64,000 bases of DNA from Notamacropus eugenii (GCF_028372415.1 NC_092874.1:57449865-57513864); one strand, 5' to 3'. Counted from the first letter of the stretch, positions 21,347 to 33,568 are shown. The notes: generated from the letters alone by a model not told the origin. Numbers and translations are program-made.

Positions 21347-21897
21347 GGCGCTTAATAAATGTTGATTGATTGGATCCGAGCGCTGGATCCCATGAACTTT
21401 GCAGCAAAGCGTCTGGGGCCCCCCTTGTCATTGGCCCCTGAGCGGGCTGGGGAACGGGGACAAGGCGGCTCCCGACTGGCTCACCTTGCCCCAGAACCTG
21501 ATTGTCTCCTGGAACCTGAGCATAACAGAAGGCGCTTAATAAATGTTGATTGATTGGATCCGAGCGCTGGATCCCATGAACTTTGCAGCAAAGCTTCTGG
21601 GGCCCCCCTTGTCATTGGCCCCTGAGCGGGCTGGGGAATGGGGACAAGGCGGCTCCCGACTGGCTCACCTTGCCCCAGAACCTGATTGTCTCCTGGAACC
21701 TGAGCATAACAGAAGGCGCTTAATAAATGTTGATTGATTGGATCCGAGCGCTGGATCCCATGAACTTTGCAGCAAAGCGTCTGGAGGCCCCCTTGTCATT
21801 GGCCCTGAGCGGGCTGGGGAACGGGGACAAGGTGGCTCCTGACTGGCTCACCTTGCCCCAGAACCTGATTGTCTCCTGGAACCTGAGCATAACAGAA
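21347..21897. repeat. Tandem triplication, 184-bp unit
   Basis: Units start at 21347, 21531 and 21715, each with 'ggcgcttaataaatgttgat' followed by 'ggatccgagcgctggatccc' and ending 'gagcataacagaa'. The copies differ at only a few positions (for example aagcgt or aagctt, aacggg or aatggg) and the third is one base shorter. The unit boundary coincides with an L2/SINE-type tail, which recurs at each junction. 184 is not a multiple of three, so the short ORFs in each copy do not form a repeat protein. It lies about 0.9 kb upstream of the RSU1 start codon. Confidence 0.95.
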
Positions 21898-21934
21898 GGC
21901 GCTTAATAATTGCTTGCTCCTGTTGACTGGCGGA

Positions 21935-22030
21935 AACCTTTGGACCCCTTCTCAGAATATCGCTTTTAAATTCATCAAATAAAAAAATAGAAGATTTGAA
22001 AGGAAACCGATTAGGTTGAAACTGTTCTCA
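21935..22030. mobile_element. DNA transposon fragment (hAT-like)
   Basis: 'gaaacctttggaccccttct', 'cagaatatcgcttttaaatt' and 'aaaggaaaccgattagg' match the internal part of the family also seen at 19105-19245. Confidence 0.5.
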
Positions 22031-22424
22031 AAGGAACTTTCTTTAAAATAGAGTCTCCAAGTTATTGTGTTTTTATTTTTAAAAAAGAGCCATTTCATCA
22101 TGAGCTTAGTTAATTATTATATTTGTCTTGGGGGGAAGGGAACTAATGGGATCACAGGAAAAGGATAGAAGAGACGGGATCCTAGGGAGTAGTGCTCTAG
22201 ATGAAAATCCTAGAATTTGGGGTCAAGCCAGTGACTTGTTTTAAAGATACTTGCACAGCAGCAAATTCATTTGTTTTACCAAATCTATCTAATTGTAATA
22301 TACTAATGTTACACCTGCATTCTTTGTCTCCAAAAATTGGAAGCTAACCTGAGAACACAATTGAGGACGCCACAATTTAAAAACTTTTTAAAGCAGGTCA
22401 AACCTCGAATCATGTTTTAAACCA
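22031..22424. other. Intergenic, no recognised feature
   Basis: Nothing recognised. Confidence 0.5.
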
Positions 22425-22605
22425 GTAATTCTTAACCTTGAGTCTGTTAATTTTTTAAAGAACTTTTTGACAACTATTTTAATAGTTTCCTTGGTGATCC
22501 TATATATTGCATTTTATGCAAATAAAAATACTATTCACAAAAAGTATCCATAAGTTCCACCAGGTGGCCATAAGGGTGCACAATGTAAAAAAAGTTAACC
22601 ACTGT
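22425..22605. mobile_element. Short DNA transposon-like element with inverted ends
   Basis: Starts 'cagtaattcttaaccttgag' and ends 'aaaaaaagttaaccactg'; the ends are partly complementary and resemble the termini of the element at 61643-61861. No coding content. Confidence 0.5.
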
Positions 22606-23034
22606 TTTAAGGAAAACTGAAGTTGGATATTGGGGTTTGTGAAATTGTGAAATAGGTGAATGTGTGTGGAAGCCTAAGTTTCCCTCAAGACGTTTATGTA
22701 ATACTCTCTCTCAACAGACTACCATCTGTCTCTTCCACTCTGCTGCTCCTCCCACCCAAAGAACTATTCTCAGCTCCTTCATTCACAGGGAAATAAAAGT
22801 AACAATTTGAAAGTTATATTCATTCTAGAATGTTTGGAGGGATTTGGTCTATAGTGTATTACATGGGCATTCCTAGAAATCTTATGGGTAGGTATTCCAT
22901 TTGAAACTCAGCTGGTCAACTTATGAAGGCAATTAGTATCACAGTCCATTAGCAAATAAAGCATATGAAAAAGCAAGCCCAATAATTATTGATCAAAAAA
23001 AAGACTAAAGTTATAGTAATAAAACTTGCTGGGA
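22606..23034. other. Intergenic, no recognised feature
   Basis: Nothing recognised. Confidence 0.5.
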
Positions 23035-23850
23035 AACTGGGTGACGTAGTCAATAGAGCTTGGGGTCTGCAGTCAGAAAGATTGAGTCATCTGTCCTTTG
23101 ATGACCCTAGCAAAATCAGTTGACCTCTTTGCCTCAGTTTCCTTATCTGTAAAATGGGGATAATAAAAGTCCCTATCTCTCCAAGTAGTTGTAAGAACCA
23201 AATGTTAGTATTTATAAAGTCCCTGACACATAGTACATAATTTTTAGCTTGTATACACATACCCCGTGTATTCCTGTTAACACAACCAATGGTCTAACAA
23301 CTTTTCTAACTGGGGAACAGTTAAAGATAAATGTTTAAACCATTAAACCATCTACTATGTTCAGCCACATTTCTTAAGCCTCATGTGGACCAAGTAACAA
23401 ATTTGACAATAAGGATTATTGTCAGGTATCTAAGATGTCATTTAATCCAACCCCCTAATTTTGAAGAGAGGAAACTAAAGTCCAGTAAGGTGATATGAAT
23501 GCACCAATTAAATTTCTTGTTAATTTATTGCCCAAGAGGACACAAGTAGTGTCGAGAATGGAATTTAAACTGAGCCCCCCTGACTTGAAAATCCATGTCA
23601 TACATGTCTGTGTATTTAACCACTGTATTACACTGCCTCCTCCTCTCTGTAGCTTATATCCCACCTAGAAAGGCAGAGATTGCAGTGGAAATAGTTGAAA
23701 ATTGCAGTCATATGACCAGAATTTTTTATTTCCTAGGTGTACAACTAAAGACAAACTAGCCTCTCTGAGCTATGATTTCCTATGTAAAATGAGCGGGTTA
23801 AACTATATGCTCTCTCAGGTCCTCTCTACATTTAACTAACTTGAGTAAGA
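23035..23850. repeat. Three CORE-SINE copies in a row
   Basis: 23035-23245 (plus): 'gcctcagtttccttatctgt' and 'aaaatggggataataaaagt'. 23400-23655 (minus): 'atttaatccaaccccctaat', 'gaggaaactaaagtccagta' and 'ttacactgcctcctcctc'. 23700-23850 (plus): 'gctatgatttcctatgtaaa' and 'ctctctcaggtcctctctac'. Confidence 0.7.
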
Positions 23851-25320
23851 CATGTAGGCTTCTCTGTCTCTTAAGTTCTGGGACCTTAGATGTGTCACCT
23901 AACTTGCCAGTACTTCAGTTTAGGACAGTACTCTGCCAATAGGGAGTCACTCCAGTGAAAACTTAGGGCCTCCCTTTCTGCAGCTGGGTTCCCAGTGCCC
24001 TACTCCTTCCTTCTTCCATGCACAAGTAGGCATGGATATCAATAGCTTAAGTCTTTGTCCAAGCATACAACTTTTGTGTGAGGAGTCATTCAGAGATGTC
24101 AAAGATGGCAAACTCATTAATAAGTTTGAGTACTGAGAGTAACATGTAAAATAATGGAAATCATTTCAATACAAAGTTTTATTTCAAGCAATGGGGAAGA
24201 GGAGGCAGGAAAGGAGGACCCAGCCCACAACTCAGACATATACACGAGCACAGAACATAACTCACATAAAGGTGGTGCTGCATTGGGGAGCACAAAGATG
24301 TGGGTTCATTAAGCATGAAGTTGCCCTTCTGAGAGTGGGATTCTCATACTCTGATATGGGGTGGTCCTCCTGGACCTGGCTGTTTTGCTTATTAGGGATA
24401 AGGGGAAAATACTTTGGTGATTTGTTATCAGGAAGTAAAATGAGCTAGATAGTAAACAAAATATTACTTGAGAAACGCCGCTGTATTAACCTTCAAAAAT
24501 TGTTATTTTCAGTATTTTTCCATGAGTGTGTTCTATAAGCTTACATATAGCCTCCCTTAAGGGGAGAACATCAGGCCTCATCTTAAAACAATGGTTCCCA
24601 TGAATAGATTCTATTAGCTACTGCCTCCCTTATGGGGAGACTCATGGTGGTCTCAAGATCAAGAGGTCTAATCTTATAACAATTTATAAAATAACAAGGT
24701 TGAACAAATGACGTATAAAGTTCCTTCCTGATCTAAACTTATGATCATATGATCTATGTGAAAATAGTCATAATTTGGAGACTAGACTCAGACTAGAGGT
24801 CGTATAAGTAGTAATAGATGTAACCCTACCTTCTTCTCTGGAATTTAACTAACCAGATCCAGTATTTGAGGAAATGCCTAAAAACGCTTTTTTTCACTCA
24901 TTCTTCTCCCACCCAGAGTCAGTCACCTATGGGCAATCTCAGAGTATATTTTATTTGCAAATCTCCACTGGTAGGATAAAAAGGTTCAAACAACCCATGC
25001 AAGCACTTGTGGTAACAATGCATACCACGTACAGGACAGCTTTTATTTCACTCCATGAAAAATACATTAAACTTGTAACTTTCAGTAAGTAACCCATAAA
25101 CAACCATTTTAATGGTCTTCCCTCTCCCAGACTTATAGCACCACCTTGTGTTTTGAATGACCCTTGAATGGAAATATACCTGAGATTGTTAGAGGAGAAA
25201 CTGAGGTTGGTTCTATCCAGGTATCACCACCTCCTTCTCCACCCAGGAGACGGGGGTTCAAGAACTCCATAGTGTTCCCTTCTCTATGACTGTCACGTCT
25301 TTGGCTAGGAGGTTGGGTCA
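23851..25320. other. Intergenic, no recognised feature
   Basis: No exon, RNA gene or clear repeat recognised. ORFs at 24191-24448, 24874-25092 and 25133-25321 lack recognisable homology and context. Confidence 0.5.
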
Positions 25321-25324
25321 TTGT

Positions 25325-28300
25325 TTCCCAGGGCTTTTGGTAAGTTATTTCATTACTTTTACATAATTATTAATTGTTCCTATGTTTTGTTCTTTGATCC
25401 ATTCATTATTTATGAGTTCATTAAGTTTCCATTTGTCCTTTGTTTGGGTAATGTGGATTGATTAGCATTTTTATTGCATGATGGTCTGGAAAGAATGTGT
25501 TTAATATTTCTGCTTTTTGCCATCTATTTACAATAAATATATCTCTGTGCCTTAATTAATGGTCAGTTTTTTAAAGTTCCATGTGGTGTTAAGAAATACA
25601 AATTTTCTTTAGTATTTCCATTTAGCAGATGACATCAGTCTTTTAGTGCTGGTTTCTCCATCAATTTGTTTAATTCTGCATTTTTCCTTTTGTTGAGATA
25701 TCTATTAGATTTGTCCAAAACTAAGAGAAGCATATTAAAGTCTTTAACCATTATTGGATTACTATCTTCTTATCATTCAGTTAATTTTTCTTTTATGAAT
25801 TTATATGCTAAGGTATTTGGAGAATATAACTTTAATGGTGACCTGTTTGTTGTTTATGGTTCTGTAAGAGACAGCAAAAAGTTAAGTTTCCACAGAAGTT
25901 ATTATTAGTTAATGAAGTCATTGAGAATAAGTCACATAATAAGAAGACCAGCAGATTGCAGGTGGACTCAAACAATCAGGAGATAGCAGCCTTCAGAAAA
26001 TTACAAAGTTTTTGATAAAAAAACCAAATCTACAACTAGCTGGAACTAGCCAAGAAAAACAGCCTAGAGTTACCTGGAGAAGGTTTTTCTTCACTGTCTT
26101 TGCTTAATGAACCTCAAGCATATAAGCAGATACACCCCACATAAATTATCCTTCCATTTTGATCATGGGTCCTATGTTGGAGCATGTTTGGAAGGGGGGG
26201 AATCACACTTAAGGGGGTTATATAATGGGCACATAGAGAAGATAGTGACCTAATGGAAAATAGACCAATCCATCTCCTAGTGGGAGGATCTGTCTTGAAC
26301 TAACAGTATACAGCTCATCTCACTTCTGTATTCAGTGCCCCCTCCTCCTGAAAAGAGGTTGAGGGTCTGCTTTGGCCAAAGTGTTCAATTCCTCTGAACT
26401 CTGCTACAATAAATTTTCCTTGATATTTAATTAGTGTCAAGAGTGTTTCCAACAGTTCCTTTCAGCATAATATAGTTTCTTCTCTTTATCTCTTTTTTAT
26501 GTTATAAATTTTTGTTTTTACTTTTATTAAAACTCCTGAATTTTTTGACTCAATGCATAGTAAATTTTGTTCCAAACCCTCATATTTATTCTGTGTATGT
26601 GTTTATTTTTTTTGATGTGTTTCTTGTAAGCGACAGATTATGAGGTTTTGTTTGCTAATCCACTCTGTCACTCTTTTTCCTTTTTTTGGACTTTTTAAAA
26701 AATCCATTCACATTTAAAATTATGAATTATCTATTGACCTCAATTTGTCTGTAATTTTTTTTGCATTAGGATTTTTAGGATGTTTTATCTCCCTCTTTGT
26801 ATATAGTTCTTTGTCTCTTTAGTCATTTTTTTATTAAACTATTTTAAGGAAATCCTGTTTCCATAGGTTCTCTTTCCCTCACTCTCAATCCCTCTTCCCA
26901 TTTGTCACCCCTTTCTATAGTTTTGCTTAACTTATTAATTCCTTTTTATTTACTCCTTTTACCTATTTATCTAATTTTTTGCTCTTTTTTCTTATTCAAG
27001 TAGTTAAGTAAAATCTCCTTCCTCTCTTCAAATTCTTTTGTTAGCTTTTTTCTAAAAAGAATTCATTTTCCCTATTCTCTTCATTAAATCTCTTCCCTTC
27101 ATATATATTCTAGACTTTTAGGTTTTGATTTGTGGTCCTTATTTCTTCTTTCGTCTCTGTATTCCTCAGGGAATTAAAGCTTCTAAGTTCCCTATTTTGA
27201 GTTCTGCATTCTAAATAGTTTCTAGGTTACTGCCCTGTAAATCTTGTCCCAAACCACATCTTTTTTTGGGGGGGTGGGAGGGGGTTGTGTCTTGTTCTTA
27301 GACTTATCAACTCCTTTAGGAAATTGAGAGGCTAGAAATATTTTCTAGTTGTCCAGATATTTTCCCAGTATTCCTGATTGTGCATTTCATTACTTTCACT
27401 TGACCTCCCCATGATCATTTTCCTCCATTTTCCATAAAGACTTTGGGTCCATGGCCTCCCTCCTTTCTGGATGTCATTTACCCCTAGGAGCTAGATTCCC
27501 TGTCTCCTGAGGCAAGATGGTATCCATCCATGGAGGCACAACACTGTTTTATTGATAGTAGTCTCACTGAGCACCAAATTATACCCATTCTAAAGTCTCC
27601 ACAACCCATGATAGGTTGTCATTCTATTTTGGTTGTAATCTTCAGTGGAAACTTTTTCCCAGCACTAAAACAAGATTACCCATTTTATTTCCCCATTTCA
27701 GTCCCTCCTTTCTTCCACATCACCCATTTTCCAGTAGACCATCTTCTTCTTAAGAGACTCAGGACTTACTTTCCCTTCATTTTTTTTACCATTAATTTGA
27801 TTAGGATATATCCTATGTTCCCCTTCTATTTTCTTTCTCCCTTCTCCCATTTTATGATCTCTCACATTCTGCAGTTCCCACACACACACAAAAATGACTC
27901 ACATGCTATGAGATTTAACCCATGAGGTTTCAAACCTGTTCCTCCACCATCGGTTCTATTACCCTTGTCTTCCTGTGCCCTTTTAGAAAGAGATCTCTTA
28001 ATCGCTTCCCTTTTGCTATCTGTTGCTGCTGCTGCTGCAGTTGTTTTTAACTCTATAGGTGTCTCTCTTTGTAATTTTTTCCCCCTCTTTTTTCTGGGGT
28101 AATTTATTCCATTATTTGTGCCATCTTTAGTTGCTAGATTTGTTTAGCATTTTTACATTTCTATCATCTAGGGTATGGCAAAGCAAATAATCTGCTAACA
28201 TCATTTTTTTTCTGTGTGGGGCAATGTTTCACTACTTTTTTTTAAATTGAATATCCATTTTTTTTTCATTGATAATTAGGCTCAGGTTTGCAGGTCATAT

Positions 28301-29160
28301 CACCTTAGGCTGGCTGTATCTTTGCTCTTTGCAACACATTGTTCTATTTCCTTCTGTGGTTTCTGGTGGGTCCAGAATACTCTTATGTTATTTAAATTCC
28401 CTTTCCTTTTAGTTAAGATATTTCTTCTGGTGGCTTACAGAATTTGTTGTTTGTCATCAGAATTGTTCAGTATAACCATAGGTTGTCTTGGAGTTTGCCA
28501 CGTAGGGTTTTTTGTTTGTTTGTTTTTCTGGAGAGGAGCTGTGGATTCTTTTGATTACTTTTGGTTTTGGTGTTCAGAAATTCTGGGCAGTTTTTTGTAT
28601 TATTTCTTGCACTATGGTATTCAGGCTTTTTGACGTGTTCTTCTGGAAAGGTTTTAATCTTCAAGTTATCTCTGCATATCCTATCATTGAGATCAATAGG
28701 ATTTGCTTGCATATAAATCATGTTTTCTTTTAACATTATTGGTATTTGCTTTCTCTTTTTCTGGAAAGTCCTTTACTTCTGCATATTTATACTCCAGTTG
28801 GTTGTCCTCTCTTTTTTTCCCTTTGGTGAGAATTATCATGAATTCAAGTTATTCTATTTTGCCACTTATTTCTGCTGTGAAGGCCATCAATTCTATTTCC
28901 ACAATGCTTACTTATCTTTTAAACCATTCAGGACCATTCTGCTGTGGTTCCATTCTCTCTTGGGAATCCACAGGGTTCTCTGCCTCATTAAGGGTTGATT
29001 GATTTTACTTTGTCTTGCATTATTTATTCAGAAATGTTTGGGCCCATTTAGATCTCCTCTAGATTATCTTCCCTTCTGTTAGTAGCATCTTCCCTGTTGG
29101 ACTATCTATTTATGCTCACAGTTTTTAGCCGAGTTTTCTTTCTCCTAAAATCTTTGGTAA
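25325..29160 (-). mobile_element. Old L1/HAL1-type LINE, heavily decayed, split by an LTR
   Basis: The plus strand reads as antisense L1: 'attaaagtctttaaccatta', 'gtgtttcttgtaagcgacag', 'gctaatccactctgtcactc' and 'tctgggcagttttttgtatt'. At 28467-28736 on the minus strand the translation NPIDLNDRICRDNLKIKTFP aligns with KTTDLENRIRRDNVKILGLP of HAL1-like copy 1, locating an ORF1 relic near the 5' side. The copy is much older than 4479-7311, with many stops. A solo LTR (25863-26454) interrupts it. Outer ends are uncertain. Confidence 0.7.
25863..26454 (+). mobile_element. Solo LTR of an endogenous retrovirus (ERV1-like), 592 bp
   Basis: The segment starts TG, ends CA and is flanked by a 4-bp direct repeat GTTC (25859-25862 and 26455-26458), as expected for an LTR with 4-bp target duplication (class I/gammaretrovirus-like). 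An AATAAA lies at 26408-26413, about 45 bp before the end, in the R/U5 position. No internal retroviral sequence adjoins it, so it is a solo LTR left by recombination between two LTRs. It is younger than the LINE it interrupts. The exact subfamily is not identified. Confidence 0.72.
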
Positions 29161-30340
29161 TTTCAAGCAGCCGATCCACAATCCCTAAAGTGCTCACTCA
29201 GTATCAATCTATATAGAGTGGAATAAACAAGGGAGAGAAATACTCCTCTAAGGTCTTCATCAGTGTAGAGAAATCTCTTGTGAGAATTCAAATGAAAGAG
29301 GACTTTTTATAGATACTGAAGTTGTATTTGCTGATGAGATTGTATTCATTGCATGTTGTTAAGCTCCAGAACATTGTAAAGTTTTTGCAATTAAATTCAT
29401 AATCATTTTTTAAAAATTCAGTCTAACTATTCACACTGGGGAAAGAAAAGGAGGAAAAAATGCATCTTGTTCAGGAACAAGCATTTAGGTCCAGAATTGA
29501 ATAGCAAGAAAAGTTCTGGCCAAGTTACATTTGGGACGATGTGCAACACTTTCAATGATCTCACATTTCTTGCTGCTGCAAAAACTCATCTCTTTAAAAC
29601 CGATGGTTCCATAATCTGTGCTATTAGGATGTGAATCATGGAACACCACAATCTTACAAGATTCAGAATTGCAAGTGGCAGTAAGACCAATGAAAACATG
29701 CATTGTGGGTGCAAATATGCTGCTGCATATCACCCCACCTCGAATTTACCTTCCAAAGGCATTATCAAAGTCCTGTGTTATCAGAAAAGAAGGTGGGCCA
29801 ATGGTGTAATGATAGTGAGGTCACCAGCTTCAGGTGGATGTCAGTCAGTCCCTTTTCTTTCAGGGGTGTGGCCTCCTCCTATCACACACACACAGGTGGC
29901 CTGCCCTGGTTCCCACTGACTACTGCTGGAGATGTGCTCTGTCTCCATTGTTGGAGTGAATGCCCCCGTTAATGAGCTCAGAGACCCAGCAAAGTATGTG
30001 TCTATATAGTGAATTACCAAATTTTTAATGAACTTTAAAAAGTTAATACAGCACAATTGTGAAAATCCTGTTATGTTATGTATATTTCTCATGATTAACA
30101 TTTATAATGTAAAACACATTTCTAGTCAATATTTTCTCATTTTTAGATTTGCAAAACAATTTTGACATGCCTTTTAAATAAACATTTAAGAAATATTTTT
30201 ATTTCAGTTTATGAAACATAATTTAAAATGCAGCATATCTAAAACTCCAGGAGATCTCACTTCATATTCAGTGACTGTAAATGTTTTTTCATGGGGGAAA
30301 AGATAAAGGTACAAGCTGTTCCCAACAACAGAACTAGACA
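29161..30340. other. Intergenic, unexplained; weak coding-like frames
   Basis: The minus-strand frame at 29485-29733 (start MICSSIFAPTMHVFIGLTAT) and the overlapping plus-strand frames at 29618-29972 are longer than their neighbours but match nothing I recognise. No splice sites or promoter support a gene. It could be a decayed retrocopy or chance. Confidence 0.35.
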
Positions 30341-30361
30341 ATAAATAATGTTCAGCTCTTG

Positions 30362-30367
30362 TTTATT
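30362..30367 (-). terminator. CUBN: Candidate CUBN polyadenylation signal
   Basis: TTTATT on the plus strand is AATAAA on the minus strand, about 95 bases after the CUBN stop codon. It is the first canonical signal I see after the stop. Later sites could also be used. Confidence 0.55.
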
Positions 30368-30461
30368 ATGATAGCAGCATTCTGCCAAACGAGAACTTTA
30401 TGAACTGATTATCTCTTTGGTAGAAGCAAAGTGCCAACTAAACGTTACACACATTGAACAT

Positions 30462-30572
30462 CTACATACTGCTCCAGGTTAATCGGAATGCTGATGGGGA
30501 AGCGGCATACTCAGCATGAAATCTGACAAAGACACGATGAGTGGAGGCTACAAATGGAGCAATGTTTGTATC
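30462..30572 (-). CDS. CUBN: CUBN terminal coding exon, second half of CUB 27
   Basis: After acceptor 'aaattttag' the exon reads [20 protein letters not shown], then [16 protein letters not shown] and stop TAG (30462-30464). Human CUBN has DTSIAPFVAS and ends [10 protein letters not shown] (from memory). It holds the last beta-strands of the final CUB domain. The exon starts in phase 0, matching the end of the previous exon. Here the protein ends SSM, one residue longer than the remembered human end. Confidence 0.93.
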   Translation of the reverse strand, partial: DTNIAPFVASTHRVFVRFHAEYAASPSAFRLTWSSM

Positions 30573-30949
30573 CTAAAATTTAAAAAAAGAAAGAAAGAAG
30601 TTAAGTTTCCACAAATTTAAGCATTTTTCTAGAGATGATCACATAAGTAAAAACACTATGTGCGTAGATATTTTAAAATTTTCATTAATCCTTCTATGTA
30701 TTATGATATGGATAATAAGTTGTATAGAGGAGTTCAGAAAATGGAAAGATGGCACTAGGCTAGAGTGGCTTGAGAAGAAAAATCTCATAATGTTAAAACT
30801 GGAAAACTTAAGGAACTGTCTTTCCTCATTCCTTAAATTTGAAAGTAAGAAAACTAAGAACCAGAGATGGGGAATAACTTGCAAAGGTCATACAAGGAAT
30901 CACTGACAAATGAGACTTCTGGTTTCTAGTCTAGTCCCTTTACACTGCC

Positions 30950-31108
30950 TCTACTTTTTTTTTGAGGGGGGGAGGAGTGTAGGACACTCAGTCTCAAGTG
31001 ACTTGCTCAGGAACACAGAGCTAGTAAGTATCTGAGGATGGATTTGAATTCAGATCCTCCTGACTCAAGGCCAGCACTCTATTCACTGCAGCACCTAGCT
31101 GCTCCTGT
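30950..31108 (-). repeat. Marsupial SINE with poly-T head
   Basis: 'tttttttttgaggggggag' followed by 'caagtgacttgctcaggaac', 'agctagtaagtatctgagga' and 'cagcacctagctgctcc'; intron of CUBN. Confidence 0.85.
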
Positions 31109-31519
31109 GCCTCTACTTTTAAAGGAAGGATAGTATAGTAGAGATAAATGTTCTTTATTGTATTAATATTATCAGTACAGTATTATATGGCTTATATGTT
31201 TTTTATTGCATTACCTTCATTACTGATCACTGGGTATAAAAATCTGGCAGTTACTTAGCTTTCATTTGATCAGTTTTTTGTAAATTTTTATATTTCCTGT
31301 GCCTTTATTTTTTACTTGAACAAATTTTGAAGCAATTGGTGATAAGGTATTTATCCAAAAGTAATTCAATTTAATTTATATTGCAAGAAAAATTAAAATT
31401 CTTCATACAATAAATATCTTCCATGCAAGTATCTTCCATTTTAATGGAGAATATTGTCTTACAGTCTTCATGTAAGAAAACAATAATAAAATTTAAACAC
31501 CAAATGAACAAATCATGGG

Positions 31520-31640
31520 ATTTTAGAGATAGAAGGGGACCTTAGAAAACAGTTACTCTAACCTCCTTTTACAGAGGAAAAGTCAGCTCAAAGGGATGAA
31601 GTGATTTGTCTAAGGTCAGTGACACAGTAAGAATTATAAT
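31520..31640 (-). repeat. CORE-SINE (MIR-related) fragment
   Basis: 'tagagatagaaggggacctt', 'taacctccttttacagagga' and 'gatttgtctaaggtcagtga' in reverse SINE order. Confidence 0.7.
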
Positions 31641-31999
31641 TCCTATGTATCTCACAGGGCTGTGGTGAAGAGGAAATACTAAGATAATATATGTGATAGC
31701 ATATTGGAAATGATGAACTGCTACACAAACAAAACTGGGACGGTTGGGTTCAGATCTGATTTCATCAGCACAGGGAACTCTTGATACAGAAACTCCTCTT
31801 CCAACAGAGATCAATAAGCCACCTCTTACCATCCAAATGTGAGTCATTATTATTCTGAGTAATAATGTGAGTAGCAATACTGTAAAAGAAAGTATGTGGT
31901 AAGATGGAATACGTATTAATAAACAGCTGGAATTCTGACATCTGGAAAGCCAGAGTGTAATAGTTTGTCACAGTATACAGCTCTAGCCTTAGGTAGCTA

Positions 32000-32365
32000 C
32001 AGTTGCCTGTGGCATTGACAAGTTAAGTGACTTGCCCCTGGTCACACAGCTGATTGGTTGTTGTCTTTCATCCTTGAAGAGGACCAGAGTTATATCACTA
32101 TGTTGGGATCAAGGTATAGTGTGTGTGACTGTGGCTGACCAGACTGTGGCTGACCAGTTTTCCAATGCAAGCTTGGAAGGCTCTGCCATAGGCTGGACAC
32201 AAACAGTCCACATGGACATTTGGAGCAGAGAAGCCTTGAAATTTGCACAGTATGACCTCCATGGTCATTCACACTTCTAGTGTGTATCAGAAGTAGGATA
32301 TGAACCCAGGTCTTTCTGACTTCAAGGTGTCTGCCACATTTACTGTGCCATCCTGCCTCTCAAGG
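32000..32365 (-). repeat. SINE split by insertion of a different SINE
   Basis: Outer element: 'gttaagtgacttgcccctgg' with 'tcacacagct' (to about 32055) resumes as 'tgtgtatcagaagtaggata' and 'tttctgacttcaaggtgtct' (32281-32365). Between them, 32058-32280 begins 'ttgttgtctttcatccttga' and 'agaggaccagagttatatca', a separate marsupial repeat seen in many copies elsewhere. Confidence 0.75.
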
Positions 32366-33568
32366 GAATATTATTTATTTAGCAGTATACACAAGTATGC
32401 CCTGGTTACCTTTTTTTTCCTTTTATAAATGGTTACAAATTTGTAATTACATATCAAACCCCTTTCATGAAATCATCTCTGAAACCCAGGTGCAGCATTG
32501 CCCTTACCAGAATTTTGGGGGGAGGGGTAGATGTTGGGCTGATGGGTCTGACCCTGCTATTTTATCAGTGTAAGAAACTCCTGGAGTTCACAATTCCTTC
32601 ACAGGTGTAGATGGGTACATCATCTATTACTGAATATCTTAAAGAGCTGTCCGGATAGCTGAGTGCCTTGTCTGTGATCTCATGGCTGGTGATGTTACAC
32701 GTACGCCTTGAACGCCAGATTGCCTTGCTCTAGGATCATCCTTTATTCATTGTATCACATTATGGTTTTTCATGAAATATGAATATCAGATTTTATTATG
32801 TATACTTCTTTAGTTTCTTCTTTTGGCATAACATAGAGGGATAATGCTATGTGTGTAGTGTGGTTCGCCTAGACATTAAAATTCCAGCTCTTTATAAGGA
32901 TGTGGTAACACGGCTACTTTCTTTTACATCATTATTATTTCTAATAATAACAACTAATGGAGAGCTCTGAGTTTTACTAAGTTCTTTCCTTAAAAGCCCA
33001 TGAAGTAAATAATTGGAGAGTTATTATCTCCATTACAGGTGAGAAGTTAAGAGACACAGCTGGTGTCTGAGTCAGGCCTTTAACATGGAGCTCTGAGTCT
33101 AAGTCCAGTAACATTCCCACTGCCTCTCTTATGTCATTTGGAACAATTCTCCCAATATACTTTTCCCAGTTCTTCATAAGGATATCAAGCTACATCTCAG
33201 CAAGTATTTCTAATGTTTCATTTAACCATAGTACTCAATATCAGTTTAGTTTTTTCTGCTTCTTGTCTAAATATTTCTATACCTTTAAGCAAGTTTACTG
33301 GGTGGCACCATGTTTCTGTGGCTTTCTTACTGGGCTGCTTCATTCAGATGCTGTACATAAAAACAGCAAGTGAAAACACGTTTTAATGTTGTTAAAAGCC
33401 CTCTAGATGGTGCTCACTCCTCCATAATGGAAAGAAAAAATTAACTGCATCTTATCAAAAAAGGTTCTCATTTTGCTACTTTGCTTTTCTTAGCTCATTA
33501 AGTTACCCACATCTTGTATAACATTTTAAAATAAATACAATTCAGCTCGCAGAGACCATTTCACTCAC
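32366..33568. other. Last CUBN intron, no recognised feature
   Basis: A possible MIR remnant lies at about 32990-33120 ('ttattatctccattacaggt'). Otherwise nothing recognised. Confidence 0.45.

Noticed and set aside
21359-21737. Repeated 64-codon ORFs in the triplication
   Set aside because: They follow from the repeated DNA. The 184-bp unit is not a multiple of three, and the frame runs through an L2/SINE-type tail.
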